Source: Dethiosulfovibrio russensis
GTDB taxonomy: Bacteria > Synergistota > Synergistia > Synergistales > Dethiosulfovibrionaceae
Reading direction: 5' to 3'
DNA: 64,000 nt
Assembly (NCBI RefSeq): GCF_021568855.1
Contig: NZ_JAKGUG010000004.1
Location: forward strand, 62,001 to 126,000
The notes beneath the pieces are model-generated. The model did no database searches, was not told the DNA's origin, and saw only the letters and a program-made list of their open reading frames with translations. The number at the start of each line of letters is the position of its first letter. The first letter of the stretch is position 1. Position numbers and translations under genes: made by a program. Positions 1 through 12,769 of this stretch are shown here, one piece after another.

Positions 1-1245
1 CTCACCGACCTTGAAGGCCGGGGTCGGAGAGGGCGGCAGTATTATGGAATCGACCTTTTCGAAGGCCTTGGCAAACTCCTGCTTGATGACCTTTCGCACC
101 TTCTGAGCCTTCAGATAATAGGCATCGTAGAAACCGGCGCTCAGAACGTAATTCCCTGTCAGGATACGCCTTTTGACCTCGTCCCCGAAACCGTCCTTTC
201 TCGTCTTGAGATAAAGCTCCATCAGACTCTCAGAATCCTTTGAGGACGATCCATAACGAACTCCGTCGAAACGGGCCAAGTTGGAGCTAGCCTCGGCAGG
301 AGCCAGTATGTAATAGCTGGCCAATCCGTGATCGATGGCGGTTCCCAGAGATATCTCGACCATCTCCGCCCCGGCCTCCTCACAGGCCTTCATCGCTTCG
401 GAGAGAGCCTTTTTCATCCTTTCATCATAATCGTACTCGGCGACCTCTTTGAGATAGCCGATCCTCTTTCCCTTCAGATCTCGAGCGGCCAGGGCCTGGG
501 AGAACTCGTCCGCGGGTACCGGCTGACTGGTGGAATCCATTGGATCGTGAACTCCCAGAACCTCCATCACCAGGGCAATGTCCTCGGCGGTCCTGGCGAA
601 GGGACCTATCTGGTCCAGAGAGGACGCAAAGGCGACCAAGCCGTAGCGGCTCGTTCTTCCGTAGGTAGGTTTCAGGCCGTAGACTCCGCAAAAAGAAGCG
701 GGCTGACGGATGGAACCGCCTGTATCGCTGCCCAAGGCGATAGGGGCATATCCCGCTGCGACCGCGGCGGCACTTCCTCCGGAACTTCCCCCTGGAACCC
801 TGTCAAGCGCCCAGGGGTTGGAGGTGACACCGAAGGCCGAGTTCTCGGTGGATCCGCCCATGGCGAACTCGTCCATGTTGGCCTTGCCAAGAAGGACCGC
901 TCCTGCTTCGAATAGAAGCCTCACCACCGTGGCGTCATAAGGGGGGACCCATTCCTCGAGTATCCTGCTGGCACAGGTGGTCTTTATCCCTGCCGTACAC
1001 ATGTTGTCCTTCAGTATCACCGGAACCCCTCCGAGAGGCCCCAGGTCCTCTCCGGAAGATCTTCGCCCGTCCAATTCCCTGGCTCGGGCGATGGCGGCGT
1101 CGGCCGTAACGGTAAGCATGGCATGGATCTCGGGCTCCTTGGACTCTATCCTGGAGAGGCAGGAACGAACGACATCCTCGGCGGAGAAACGTCCATCTCT
1201 GACGCCGGACGCTATCTCCATCGCGGAAAGTCTGAAAAGCTCCAT
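1..1245 (-). CDS. gatA: Glutamyl-tRNA(Gln) amidotransferase subunit A (partial)
   Basis: Amidase subunit of the GatCAB complex, which converts Glu-tRNA(Gln) or Asp-tRNA(Asn) to the amidated form by releasing ammonia from glutamine. The visible 415 codons are open to the window edge, so the C-terminus (about 70 residues in the usual 485) lies outside. The amidase-signature triad is intact: Lys79 in VILKDN, Ser154 in PGGSSGGS and Ser178 in GSDTGGSIRQP. The ATG shares one base with the gatC stop (TGATG), so the two are translationally coupled. gatB is expected beyond the edge. Confidence 0.96.
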   Translation of the reverse strand, partial: MELFRLSAMEIASGVRDGRFSAEDVVRSCLSRIESKEPEIHAMLTVTADAAIARARELDGRRSSGEDLGPLGGVPVILKDNMCTAGIKTTCASRILEEWVPPYDATVVRLLFEAGAVLLGKANMDEFAMGGSTENSAFGVTSNPWALDRVPGGSSGGSAAAVAAGYAPIALGSDTGGSIRQPASFCGVYGLKPTYGRTSRYGLVAFASSLDQIGPFARTAEDIALVMEVLGVHDPMDSTSQPVPADEFSQALAARDLKGKRIGYLKEVAEYDYDERMKKALSEAMKACEEAGAEMVEISLGTAIDHGLASYYILAPAEASSNLARFDGVRYGSSSKDSESLMELYLKTRKDGFGDEVKRRILTGNYVLSAGFYDAYYLKAQKVRKVIKQEFAKAFEKVDSIILPPSPTPAFKVGE

Positions 1246-1538
1246 CACGCATCCCCTCCTATTCTAGGCACCTTTATGAAATCGCCCTCCCGCGAGGGGG
1301 ACTGATCCAATATGGCGTCCCTGTTCTCCCAGCGAACCGGCTCGTCCTTGCGGAGCTTCAGGGGCTCGGCGTCCTCTATAGTGAAGGGATCCACATCGGA
1401 CAGATCCAGCTCCTCCATCTTGCCGAAATAGTCCAGGATCGTGTTGAAGTGCTCCGTCAAAGGTCCGACTTCGTCTTCTCCTACCTCAAGTCGGGCCAGC
1501 AACCCCACCTTCCTGACGTCTTCAGGGGTTATTTTCAT
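1245..1538 (-). CDS. gatC: Glutamyl-tRNA(Gln) amidotransferase subunit C
   Basis: Small 97-residue subunit that wraps around GatA and stabilises the GatCAB complex. It begins MKITPEDVRKVGLLARLEV, the usual helical N-terminus of the family, and has the acidic DLSDVDPF stretch that normally follows. Length is typical (about 95). It overlaps gatA by one base and starts 4 bases after the ligA stop, so ligA-gatC-gatA look cotranscribed. Confidence 0.94.
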   Translation of the reverse strand: MKITPEDVRKVGLLARLEVGEDEVGPLTEHFNTILDYFGKMEELDLSDVDPFTIEDAEPLKLRKDEPVRWENRDAILDQSPSREGDFIKVPRIGGDA

Positions 1539-1541
1539 CGT

Positions 1542-5077
<3,536 letters not shown>

Positions 5078-5085
<8 letters not shown>

Positions 5086-6115
5086 CTTTTATTCCCCTTT
5101 CGAAAAATTGCCTCCAGTCCCTGATACGGGAGTACATGGCACCCCAGTCGGACGCGGACGCTATAGCCCTTCTGTAGGAGGAACAACCGGGTACGCCCCG
5201 GAAGATCCCCGACATCAATCTTTTCAACAAGACCAAGGCCACCCTCTCCCCGTGGAAGGTCGACAGATCTTCCGCGAGATCGGAAAACAAAGCCGCCCTA
5301 GTCTCGATAGACGGCGGATCGTCGTAGACCGGATCTCCGATATTATAGCCCAAGTGAGAGAGGATTCGGGGCAACACGAAGGGATCGGTCACGCCTCCCC
5401 TGGCTAGAAACACCGAAACACAGCCTCCAGACAGAGCCTTCGACACGTCCTCAGGACCGGAGATATCTCCGGAGGCGGATATAACACCGGGCAAAGCTTG
5501 GGCTACCCGACGGACCTCTTCGAAATCGGAGGTCCCCTCGTATCTCTGAGAGGCGGTCCTGCCATGGACCCCTACGTTAGCCGCACCTGCCTCCACCAGA
5601 GCCGACGCGAACTCCAGCGTATCCGGTCCCGATCCGTCCGGCACTATCTTTCTTATCTTGGGCCACACGGGAAGGCCAAGGCAACTCAGACGTCGGACCA
5701 TATCGACCGCCAGATCCAGTCGGTCCAGGAGCCTGGCTCCGGCCCCCTTCTTGAGGACCTTAGGCATGGGACAGGCCATGTTTATGCCCAAAGCATCGAA
5801 CGAAACTCCCAAAGACAGGGCGATCTCCGCACCCCGCATGAGGGTATCCGAGTCCCCTGCGAAAAGCTGGAGAACCAGAGGCCCCTCTCCGGGAGCCCTG
5901 AAAAGCATTTCCGTAGTCTTCCTGTTCTTCCTCGTAAGTCCGGCACAGCTGACCATCTCGGTGTGAGCCAACCCGGCTCCGAGCCGCCAGAACATCCTTC
6001 TAACCGCCGGAAGGGTGACTCCTGCCATAGGAGCCATCATTATCGGATTGGACAGTTCCAGCCCCCCTACGATGACGGAGGGTCCCACCATACCAGGCCT
6101 AAGTGAGCCTGTCAT
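5078..6115 (-). CDS. dusB: tRNA-dihydrouridine synthase (DusB family)
   Basis: FMN-dependent enzyme that reduces uridines in the tRNA D-loop to dihydrouridine. It is a TIM barrel with the N-terminal PIMMAPMAGVT motif of the Dus family. The catalytic cysteine is Cys115 in NMACPMPKV; most relatives have a glycine before this cysteine, and alanine here is a mild variation. The HGRTASQ FMN-phosphate region is present. The gene overlaps both coaX and lysS, so it belongs to one transcription unit. Which D-loop uridine it modifies cannot be told. Confidence 0.93.
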
Positions 6116-6860
6116 ATATCAACCTCAATCCCTCCAGGGTCAGCCAGGGTTCCAGGGAGGAGATCGTCTCCGAGACCGACGCGACTGTCGCCGAATGTCC
6201 TCCGGTGGCGATCACGGGACTCTCACTTCCGATCTGCTTCCATATCCTGCGGACCAGAGCATCCACCGAACCGGCGGTACCGTAGACTACGCCGGACTGA
6301 ATGGCCCACCTGGTGTTTTTCCCTATTACCGATCCCGGAGCCTCCAGCGCCACCTGCGGCAGTTTGGAGGTCTTGCCGAAAAGGGCGTCCATGCTGGTTA
6401 CCAACCCCGGCGATATCGTGCCTCCGAGATAAGCTCCGTCTTCGGATATGACGTCCAGAGTTATGGCTGTTCCGAAATCCACCACTATCAGAGGCGCCCC
6501 ATATTTGGATATTCCCGCCACCGAGTTGACCAATCTGTCGGCCCCGACCTCCCAGCGGTTTTCGTATGCTATGAGAAGCCCTATGTCGAGATCGGCGTTG
6601 ACCCTTATACAGCCAACCCCTATGTAGGACTCGACCGCCTCCGCTATTATGAGATCCAAAGAGGGGACCACGCTGGACATGGCGGCCCCGGTTATGTCCG
6701 ACGGAGAGATTGACGAAAGCATAAGCAGGTTCAGCAGGAGGATCCCCACCTCGTCGGAAGTTTTCCTCTCGGACACCAATCGCCAATGTCGGACCAGACG
6801 GTCTCCCTCGAATACTCCTATAACGGTCGTCGTGTTCCCTACGTCAATGACCAGAATCAT
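6099..6860 (-). CDS. coaX: Type III pantothenate kinase
   Basis: Phosphorylates pantothenate, the first committed step of coenzyme A synthesis. Type III kinases belong to the ASKHA superfamily. The phosphate-1 loop DVGNTTTVIGV (from residue 6), the DFGTAITLD motif and GGTISPG are all present. Length 253 is standard. The ATG is preceded by GAGGAGAG. It overlaps dusB by 17 bases. Confidence 0.95.
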   Translation of the reverse strand: MILVIDVGNTTTVIGVFEGDRLVRHWRLVSERKTSDEVGILLLNLLMLSSISPSDITGAAMSSVVPSLDLIIAEAVESYIGVGCIRVNADLDIGLLIAYENRWEVGADRLVNSVAGISKYGAPLIVVDFGTAITLDVISEDGAYLGGTISPGLVTSMDALFGKTSKLPQVALEAPGSVIGKNTRWAIQSGVVYGTAGSVDALVRRIWKQIGSESPVIATGGHSATVASVSETISSLEPWLTLEGLRLIYDRLT

Positions 6861-6876
6861 GGTCTACACTCTCCTC

Positions 6877-8289
6877 TCACAAAAAATCCATCAATAACTT
6901 CTCGAGAGAGACGAGGACCAGCAAAAGGACCCCGCCTCTGTAGATAGGTATTCTGAATCTAAGGATCATCACTATCGTCACCACCCCGACGGCCAAAGCC
7001 GGAAACCATGGATTCCAACCTACGGACACGAAGGGGATAGAGTCCGCCCCCAGAGCCCAAAGCTCGAAGGCCCCCTCGGGAATCAGGGTAAATATATCTC
7101 CTCCCGGAAGACCGAGAAGGACAGGAAGCGAGCAGAGCACCGCCAGGGGAAGCAGCACCGCGAAAACAGGCAGAGCTACGAGATTGAGGAGCAATCCATT
7201 GGCCGATACCGATCCGAAGGCTCCCGCTATCATAGGAGCCGTTACGACCCATAGGATAGGGCTCATAGCCAGTGCCTTTTTCCAGGTGGAGACTCCCTTG
7301 ATCGACGCCATGGCCGTCACCACCAGAGCACAGGAGACCGACAGCCGCCACCCCAGATCCCAGAACCACCAGGGACGCCAGGCCAATAGCGCTATAGCGG
7401 CCAAAGCCACCGAGTTAACCCCGGAGGAAGGTCGTCCGATCGCCGGCCCCAAGGTCGCCAGCTGTATCATCAGGGCAGCCCTGACCGAGCTAGCCGCCCC
7501 TCCTGCCAGAAGTACATAGAGCCACACGACGGCGGAGACGAATAACCAGGCCAGACGAAGCCGTCTGAAAGCCACCCAGGCCAAAGCGGCCGCCACTCCT
7601 ACGTGAAAACCGGAGACCGCCAGGAGATGGGCTGTTCCCCATCTCCTGTGAGACTTTTCCAGGTCAGGGTCCTTCCCTCCCAGCAACGACGCCAGGAGAT
7701 AGCCTCTCGTGAGAGGGGGTAGCCTGAGAAGTATCCGTCTCCTGAGGTTCGATCTCAGGGACCCCAATGAGAAAGTCCGGCCCCTGTCTACCGACTTCCC
7801 GACTATCAGCTCTCCCGAAACTCCCCTGGCCAGCCAGTAGAGCCTCTCGTCGAAACCTCCCTTATCTCTCGCCCCTCTCAGAGGTACAACCTCCCCGGAC
7901 AGAGCCAGCTCGGTTCCCTCGAGAGAGGAACGGATCGCAGGGACCTTGGCCACGAAACGCCCCTCCGAGGTATCTATAACCATGGCCCTGCCCCTGCCCC
8001 AGCTACGCTCGGCCACGACGATACCGGTCGAGTCTATAGGACCGAATGGAGAACTTCCATCCAGCCTTACGGAACAATAAAAGGCGACGACGAAGGATAT
8101 CGTCGTCACCAGGGCCGCCATGACGTAACGTCTTTTTTCCCACTTAACCGACAGAACCATCAGAGATCCCAGAGCGAAAAGGGCGGCTATCGCTCCCATG
8201 ACAAGAGGAGGGAGCCTTGAGGACCAGGGGAGGGACAGACAAAGCGACAGCAATACTGGGACGGCCGGAGCCTCCACCAGAAGATCCAT
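6877..8289 (-). CDS. comEC: ComEC/Rec2-type DNA uptake channel, short form
   Basis: Inner-membrane channel protein for uptake of single-stranded DNA in competence. Residues 1-80 hold membrane segments. The region of about 90-180 resembles the soluble OB/DUF4131 part. The rest is a polytopic competence domain with the family motif HLLAVSGFHVGV. At 470 residues it lacks the C-terminal metallo-beta-lactamase-like domain of full-length ComEC (about 750 residues). It ends naturally just before coaX and shows no frameshifted remainder. It directly follows comEA. Confidence 0.9.
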   Translation of the reverse strand: MDLLVEAPAVPVLLSLCLSLPWSSRLPPLVMGAIAALFALGSLMVLSVKWEKRRYVMAALVTTISFVVAFYCSVRLDGSSPFGPIDSTGIVVAERSWGRGRAMVIDTSEGRFVAKVPAIRSSLEGTELALSGEVVPLRGARDKGGFDERLYWLARGVSGELIVGKSVDRGRTFSLGSLRSNLRRRILLRLPPLTRGYLLASLLGGKDPDLEKSHRRWGTAHLLAVSGFHVGVAAALAWVAFRRLRLAWLFVSAVVWLYVLLAGGAASSVRAALMIQLATLGPAIGRPSSGVNSVALAAIALLAWRPWWFWDLGWRLSVSCALVVTAMASIKGVSTWKKALAMSPILWVVTAPMIAGAFGSVSANGLLLNLVALPVFAVLLPLAVLCSLPVLLGLPGGDIFTLIPEGAFELWALGADSIPFVSVGWNPWFPALAVGVVTIVMILRFRIPIYRGGVLLLVLVSLEKLLMDFL

Positions 8290-8973
8290 CTAACGCACCG
8301 TGACCAGAGTCCTGACGGTCTCCAGCTTTTTAGGACCTATGCCCTTTACCTTGGTTAGCTCATCCACCGAACGAAATGGACCGATCTTTTCCCTGTAGGA
8401 AAGGATTGCCGCGGCGGTTTTAGGCCCTATTCCGGGAAGGGTCTGCAATTCCTCCGACGAAGCGGAGTTGAGGTTCACCGCTCCGGAACGTGTCGAAGCT
8501 GAACCGGTGGAAGATCCGGCATAGGACAGAGCCGTGACCGACGACGGACTTCCGGATCGGCCGGTATCGATCGGAGCCCTCACGGCCTTCGATCGAAGAG
8601 GGACGTGTACGTGGGCACCGTCGACCAGTGGAGCGGCTAGGTTGACCGAAACGTCGTCGGCCCCCGAGGTCATTCCTCCGGCGGACTCCACCAGGTGGTA
8701 CACCCTGCTACCGCTGGGCAGGTGATAGACCCCGGGAGATTCGACCGCCCCGGTCACGTAGACCACCCAGCTCTCGGGGGCTTTCCTGGGAGCTGGTTCG
8801 TCCTCTACCCTGGGAGCCTCCTTCACGGACAGGGCCGGCCCCGCCTTGGATGTGGGTTCGGACATACCTTCCCAGCGTCCCGAAAAAGAGCGAATCATAA
8901 GCCCGGCGCAGCCGAAACACACCAGTCCCAACAGGATCAATCCTATATGGAGAATCCGGTTCTTCCCCTTCAT
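8290..8973 (-). CDS. comEA: ComEA-like helix-hairpin-helix DNA-binding protein
   Basis: Membrane-anchored receptor that binds double-stranded DNA outside the cell and passes it to ComEC. The 227-residue protein has an N-terminal membrane anchor at about residues 8-28, a low-complexity linker, an SLBB-like segment (VYVTGAVESPGVYHLPSG) and a C-terminal tandem HhH domain (residues 167-227) with two GIGPK motifs. It abuts comEC, whose start lies one base beyond this stop. The order comEA-comEC is the standard competence pairing. Confidence 0.93.
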   Translation of the reverse strand: MKGKNRILHIGLILLGLVCFGCAGLMIRSFSGRWEGMSEPTSKAGPALSVKEAPRVEDEPAPRKAPESWVVYVTGAVESPGVYHLPSGSRVYHLVESAGGMTSGADDVSVNLAAPLVDGAHVHVPLRSKAVRAPIDTGRSGSPSSVTALSYAGSSTGSASTRSGAVNLNSASSEELQTLPGIGPKTAAAILSYREKIGPFRSVDELTKVKGIGPKKLETVRTLVTVR

Positions 8974-8991
8974 ATTAAGACCTCCCGAAAT

Positions 8992-10320
8992 CTATGATAG
9001 CCCCTCCACCTCTGATATCTCGCCGTGAAGACACCAGTTCTCCGCCCTGACTATCTCCACCTCGGCGAAACGGCCTGCCCACGAAGCCTCTCCGGGACAT
9101 ATGACGACCTTATCGGTCATGGTCCTTCCCTGCACGAGTCCATCACCCTTGGGTGCCGGGCCGTCTATAAGTATACGGTAACGTCGCCCCACAGTGGCCT
9201 CGTTTATCTCCATGGCGATGGACGACTGGAGCCGATTTATCTCGGAAAGCCGCCGGAACTTCTCCTCTTCCGGCAGTTGATCCTCCATTTTCGCCGCCGG
9301 GGTACCAGCCCTGGGGGAATAGGCAGCGGTATGGACCAGGTCGAAACGGAATCGTCTCACCGCTTCCATCGAGGCCATAAAGTCCTCCTCCGTCTCTCCG
9401 GGGAAACCGACTATTAGATCCGACGTAAGGCCGACCTCCGGCAATCCTTCCCTTATAATCCTCACAGTCTCGGTGTATTCGGCAAGAGAGTAGTGTCTGT
9501 TCATACTCTTCAAAATCCTGTCGCTTCCCGACTGTATGGGAAGGTTTATCCCAGGACATATTTTAGGATATTCGGCCATGACGGAAACCACGTCGGCGGT
9601 CAAGTCCTTGGGATAGGAGGTCATGAACCTTATAAGGTCCACGCCGTCGGTCTCGGCCACGTCCCTGAGGAGGTCGGCAAAACGGTAGGGCCTGTCGAAA
9701 TCGGCACCGTAGGTATCCACGTTCTGCCCCAACAGGGAGATCTCCCTGACGCCGTCGTCCACCAACGCACGTATTTCCTCCAGTATCTCCCCGCTGTCTC
9801 GGGACATGAAACGTCCTCTGACGTAAGGAACAATACAGTAAGTGCAGAAATAATCGCAACCGTGAGCTATGGTAACATAGGCCTTCCAGGGGTTGTCCCG
9901 TTTTATCGGAACCACGTCGAGATCGTTGAACTCCCTGGCGTCGGCGTCCAGGAGGTCCACCCTCTCACCGGAGACCGCTCGGATCAATCCGTCCGGGATG
10001 AAACCGATGCTTCTGGGACCGGCTATCATCCTTATCCAGGGGAAACGCTTCATCATGTCCCTTCCGACGTTTTGAGCCATACATCCCACGAGGCACACTA
10101 TCGGGGATTTTTTGCCCTCCCAGGCGGGACGGTATCTTCCCATCTCGCTCCATATTTTGTGCTCCGCCTTCTCCCTTATGCTGCAGCCCACGTAGACCAC
10201 GACATCGGCGTCGATCTCGGGAACCTCCCGCCATCCCTTGAGGATCATTGCGGTCCTAATCTTGTCCCCATCGTACACGTTCATCTGACACCCATATACC
10301 TTTATGCAAAAACCAAACAC
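8992..10320 (-). CDS. miaB: tRNA-2-methylthio-N6-dimethylallyladenosine synthase MiaB
   Basis: Radical-SAM methylthiotransferase that converts i6A37 to ms2i6A37 in tRNAs reading UNN codons. Cys11, Cys46 and Cys80 of the UPF0004 domain bind one iron-sulfur cluster, and Cys155, Cys159 and Cys162 (CDYFCTYC) bind the radical-SAM cluster. A TRAM domain occupies the last 70 residues. The start is GTG with GGAGGAG 6 bases upstream. Length 442 is normal. It is probably the first gene of the miaB-to-gatA run. Confidence 0.96.
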   Translation of the reverse strand: MFGFCIKVYGCQMNVYDGDKIRTAMILKGWREVPEIDADVVVYVGCSIREKAEHKIWSEMGRYRPAWEGKKSPIVCLVGCMAQNVGRDMMKRFPWIRMIAGPRSIGFIPDGLIRAVSGERVDLLDADAREFNDLDVVPIKRDNPWKAYVTIAHGCDYFCTYCIVPYVRGRFMSRDSGEILEEIRALVDDGVREISLLGQNVDTYGADFDRPYRFADLLRDVAETDGVDLIRFMTSYPKDLTADVVSVMAEYPKICPGINLPIQSGSDRILKSMNRHYSLAEYTETVRIIREGLPEVGLTSDLIVGFPGETEEDFMASMEAVRRFRFDLVHTAAYSPRAGTPAAKMEDQLPEEEKFRRLSEINRLQSSIAMEINEATVGRRYRILIDGPAPKGDGLVQGRTMTDKVVICPGEASWAGRFAEVEIVRAENWCLHGEISEVEGLS

Positions 10321-10400
10321 TAGATCTCCTCCAATTGCGGGCGGAAAACTGTCGCCCCGACATCGCCCAGCCAGAGTATATTACCCCAAAAACGAGCACT

Positions 10401-10427
10401 AAAAAAGGAGGGCCAGAGCCCTCCTTT
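10401..10427 (-). terminator. Rho-independent terminator after the binding-protein gene
   Basis: A 9-bp perfect stem (10404-10412 with 10419-10427) is followed on the minus strand by a run of T. It lies just downstream of the amino-acid binding protein stop. Confidence 0.85.
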
Positions 10428-10457
10428 AGAACCTGTCGAATTTGAAGTCCGTAAAGC

Positions 10458-11219
10458 CTATTCTATACCCCATTTATCCTTGAGTTCCTGGAAAGCGGGA
10501 CCAGAAAGCACCTCTCCGAGAGCTGCGTTGACGTTCTTCTTCAGCTCCGGATCCTCCAGACTCATGGCCAGAGCCATGCCGGTCTGGGATATGGGATGAA
10601 AGAAGGCTACCTTCAACGTGTCGGTGTAATCCTTGTTGTTCTTCAGATTCTCCTTGGTCACAGTACCGTCCACGCAGGCGACGTCTACCCTGCCTAGAAG
10701 GACCTCTCTGAAAGCGTCGTCGGTCTTCTGATATCTCTTCACCTCGAGCCCCTTCCGTTTCGACACGAAGGCGTCCTGGATGGTCCCAAGCTGCACCGAG
10801 ACCTTCTTCCCGTCTAGATCATCCAGTGAGGCTATATCGGTCCTGTCCGCTTTCACTGTGAAGGCATCAGGGGTCGTGTAGTACACGTCGGAGAAGGCCA
10901 CTCTCTTTGCCCTCTCGGGAGTAGCGCTCATGCCGGCCGCTATCATGTCTATCTTGCCGGTGAGAAGAGACGGTATGAGGGCATCGAAAGCCATGTCCAC
11001 TATCTCTACCTTCTTGCCCATCTTATCCGCGATAGTGTTTATCAGGTCGATATCGAAACCGACTATGTGGTTTTTCTCGTTCCTGAACTCGAAGGGCTTA
11101 AAGGTCGACTCGGTTCCCACCAAAATAACGTCCTTATCCATGACTGAAGCGGCTAAAACCGCCGACGACATAACGAAGAGAGACAGGACTGCCATACATA
11201 GGATCAATACTTTTTTCAT
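10458..11219 (-). CDS. Amino-acid ABC transporter substrate-binding protein (orphan)
   Basis: Periplasmic or lipid-free solute receptor of the family 3 (polar amino acid) type. Residues 1-23 form a signal peptide (Lys-Lys, hydrophobic core, LAASV). The mature part starts with ILVGTESTFKPFEF and has GFDIDLINTIA, typical of His/Lys/Gln/Cys-type binding proteins. The length of 253 is normal. No permease or ATPase gene is adjacent, and its own terminator follows, so it is monocistronic. The ligand cannot be read from sequence. Confidence 0.9.
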   Translation of the reverse strand: MKKVLILCMAVLSLFVMSSAVLAASVMDKDVILVGTESTFKPFEFRNEKNHIVGFDIDLINTIADKMGKKVEIVDMAFDALIPSLLTGKIDMIAAGMSATPERAKRVAFSDVYYTTPDAFTVKADRTDIASLDDLDGKKVSVQLGTIQDAFVSKRKGLEVKRYQKTDDAFREVLLGRVDVACVDGTVTKENLKNNKDYTDTLKVAFFHPISQTGMALAMSLEDPELKKNVNAALGEVLSGPAFQELKDKWGIE

Positions 11220-11340
11220 GATCTACACCTCCAAAGGTTTGAACTTCACTTTATCCATAACTACCTTAAAAAACCTCATGATATTATAGATCACGATAAA
11301 ATCCTGTCAAGTCCAGAACGGAAATGTGAACAATCGTACC

Positions 11341-11371
11341 TAAAAAGCGGAGGAGCCCATAGGGCTCCTCC
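11341..11371 (-). terminator. Rho-independent terminator after rubredoxin
   Basis: A 10-bp GC-rich stem (11349-11358 with 11362-11371, 3-base loop) is followed on the minus strand by GCTTTTT. It lies 37 bases beyond the rubredoxin stop. Confidence 0.9.
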
Positions 11372-11407
11372 TAGATAATGTGCCATCAAACGATTTCAGG
11401 GCCGGAT

Positions 11408-11566
11408 CTAGGCCTCCTCGAACATATCCTTGCCGACGCCGCATTCGGGACAGACCCAATCGTCGGGGATGTCCTCAAACGCCGTCCCCGGAGCGATTCC
11501 GCTGTCGGGATCGCCTACGGCAGGATCATATTCCCAGCCACAAACGGTGCAAACGTATTTTTTCAT
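11408..11566 (-). CDS. Rubredoxin
   Basis: A 52-residue electron carrier with a single Fe(SCys)4 centre, used by anaerobes in electron transfer and in detoxifying oxygen or superoxide. Two CxxC(G) motifs supply the ligands: Cys6 and Cys9 in [10 protein letters not shown], and Cys39 and Cys42 in [11 protein letters not shown]. The glycine- and proline-rich middle ([19 protein letters not shown]) is standard. The ATG is preceded by GGGGGATATATAGGG. A plausible promoter lies upstream (TATAAT at 11627-11622, TTGATC 16 bases before it). Its own terminator follows. Confidence 0.95.
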   Translation of the reverse strand: MKKYVCTVCGWEYDPAVGDPDSGIAPGTAFEDIPDDWVCPECGVGKDMFEEA

Positions 11567-11653
11567 CCCTATATATCCCCCTTTGTATTGGCTTACGTCC
11601 CCTAGGACGTACTCTAACCGGATTATACACTACCGAGACGACGGATCAAAATC

Positions 11654-12769
11654 TCACAGAGAAAGTATTCTGAAATCCTGAGATAGATCGCAGGAAAGAC
11701 GACGATGACCGTCATCTGTCACGAGGTAGTCGTCCTCCAGTCTCAGACCGCCTCTTTCAGGGATGTACACCCCAGGCTCCACCGTCACCACATCTCCGGG
11801 AGATAGGATCTCAACCGACCTGGGAGACAGTCGAGGCGACTCGTGTATCTCGACCCCGAGGCCGTGCCCCAGACCGTGACCGAAGAAGTCTCCGTAACCG
11901 GCCTTCTCTATCATGGAACGAGCCACAAAGTCGACCTCCCTGCCGGTCTTCCCCGGGGCTATGGCCTCCGCTCCCGCTCTGTGGGCCTCCTCCAGAAGCG
12001 AGTGGATCTCGAGAAACTCCGGATCGGACACCTCTCCAAGGGAAAAGTTTCTGGTGAGATCCGACATATAACCGCCGTAGGCCGCTCCGAAATCGACCGT
12101 GACCCACTCTCCTTTGGAGAGTTTCTTGTCCGACGCGGTGCCGTGAGGCAGGGCGCTTCTTACCCCGGAGGCCACTATGAAACGGTGATCGGGCCATCCT
12201 CCCTCGCCTCCTAAGGACACGATATGACCTTCCAGACATTTGGAGAACTCCAGCTCGGTCATACCTACAGAGACATCCTTTAAAGCTCTCTCGTAGGCCT
12301 CCGACGCTATTCGACAGGCCTTCACTATCGTGGAGATCTCCAGGTCGTCCTTGGTCCTTCGGATGGCCGGGATCATTCCGTCCGTATCCTCCCAGACAAC
12401 GGAAAAATCAGACAGTCTCCGATAGGTTCCGTAGCTCAGGGTCTCTCCCTCGAAACCGCAACGACGGACCGAGTGTCTCCGAAGCATCTCCTCGATCATG
12501 TCGAATATGGTCTGTTGCTTGCTCTGGACCAGCACCCTGAAGGGGGTCTGTTCCGCCGCCTGGGACACGTAGCGACTGTCGGTGGACAGCACGGCATCGT
12601 CGTCCGTTATGAGAACCGCCGCGGAGCTCCCTCTAAAACCGGAGAGATAGAACACGTTCTCCCATCCGTACCTTTCGACGTCGGTAAGCAAGACCCCGTC
12701 CAGCCCCCTGACGGCCATCTCCTTACGAAGACGGCCGACTCTGTTCCACAGATGATCGAAACTTGACAT
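11654..12769 (-). CDS. pepP: Xaa-Pro aminopeptidase / M24 family metallopeptidase
   Basis: Cytoplasmic peptidase that removes N-terminal residues preceding proline, useful in a peptide-fermenting cell. The N-terminal creatinase-like domain (about 1-130) precedes a pita-bread M24 domain. Metal ligands are visible: Asp in VDFGAAYGGYMSDLTRNF (two), His in GHGLGHGLG, Glu in VEPGVYIPE, and Glu in GLRLEDDYLV. Length 371 is typical of the short PepQ/YpdF-like forms. The ATG touches the stop of the upstream AIR-synthase-like gene. Confidence 0.93.
   Translation of the reverse strand: MSSFDHLWNRVGRLRKEMAVRGLDGVLLTDVERYGWENVFYLSGFRGSSAAVLITDDDAVLSTDSRYVSQAAEQTPFRVLVQSKQQTIFDMIEEMLRRHSVRRCGFEGETLSYGTYRRLSDFSVVWEDTDGMIPAIRRTKDDLEISTIVKACRIASEAYERALKDVSVGMTELEFSKCLEGHIVSLGGEGGWPDHRFIVASGVRSALPHGTASDKKLSKGEWVTVDFGAAYGGYMSDLTRNFSLGEVSDPEFLEIHSLLEEAHRAGAEAIAPGKTGREVDFVARSMIEKAGYGDFFGHGLGHGLGVEIHESPRLSPRSVEILSPGDVVTVEPGVYIPERGGLRLEDDYLVTDDGHRRLSCDLSQDFRILSL

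Noticed and set aside
10458..11219. Part of a complete amino-acid ABC transporter operon
   Set aside because: Neighbouring genes are miaB and rubredoxin, and a terminator follows; no permease or ATPase is adjacent.
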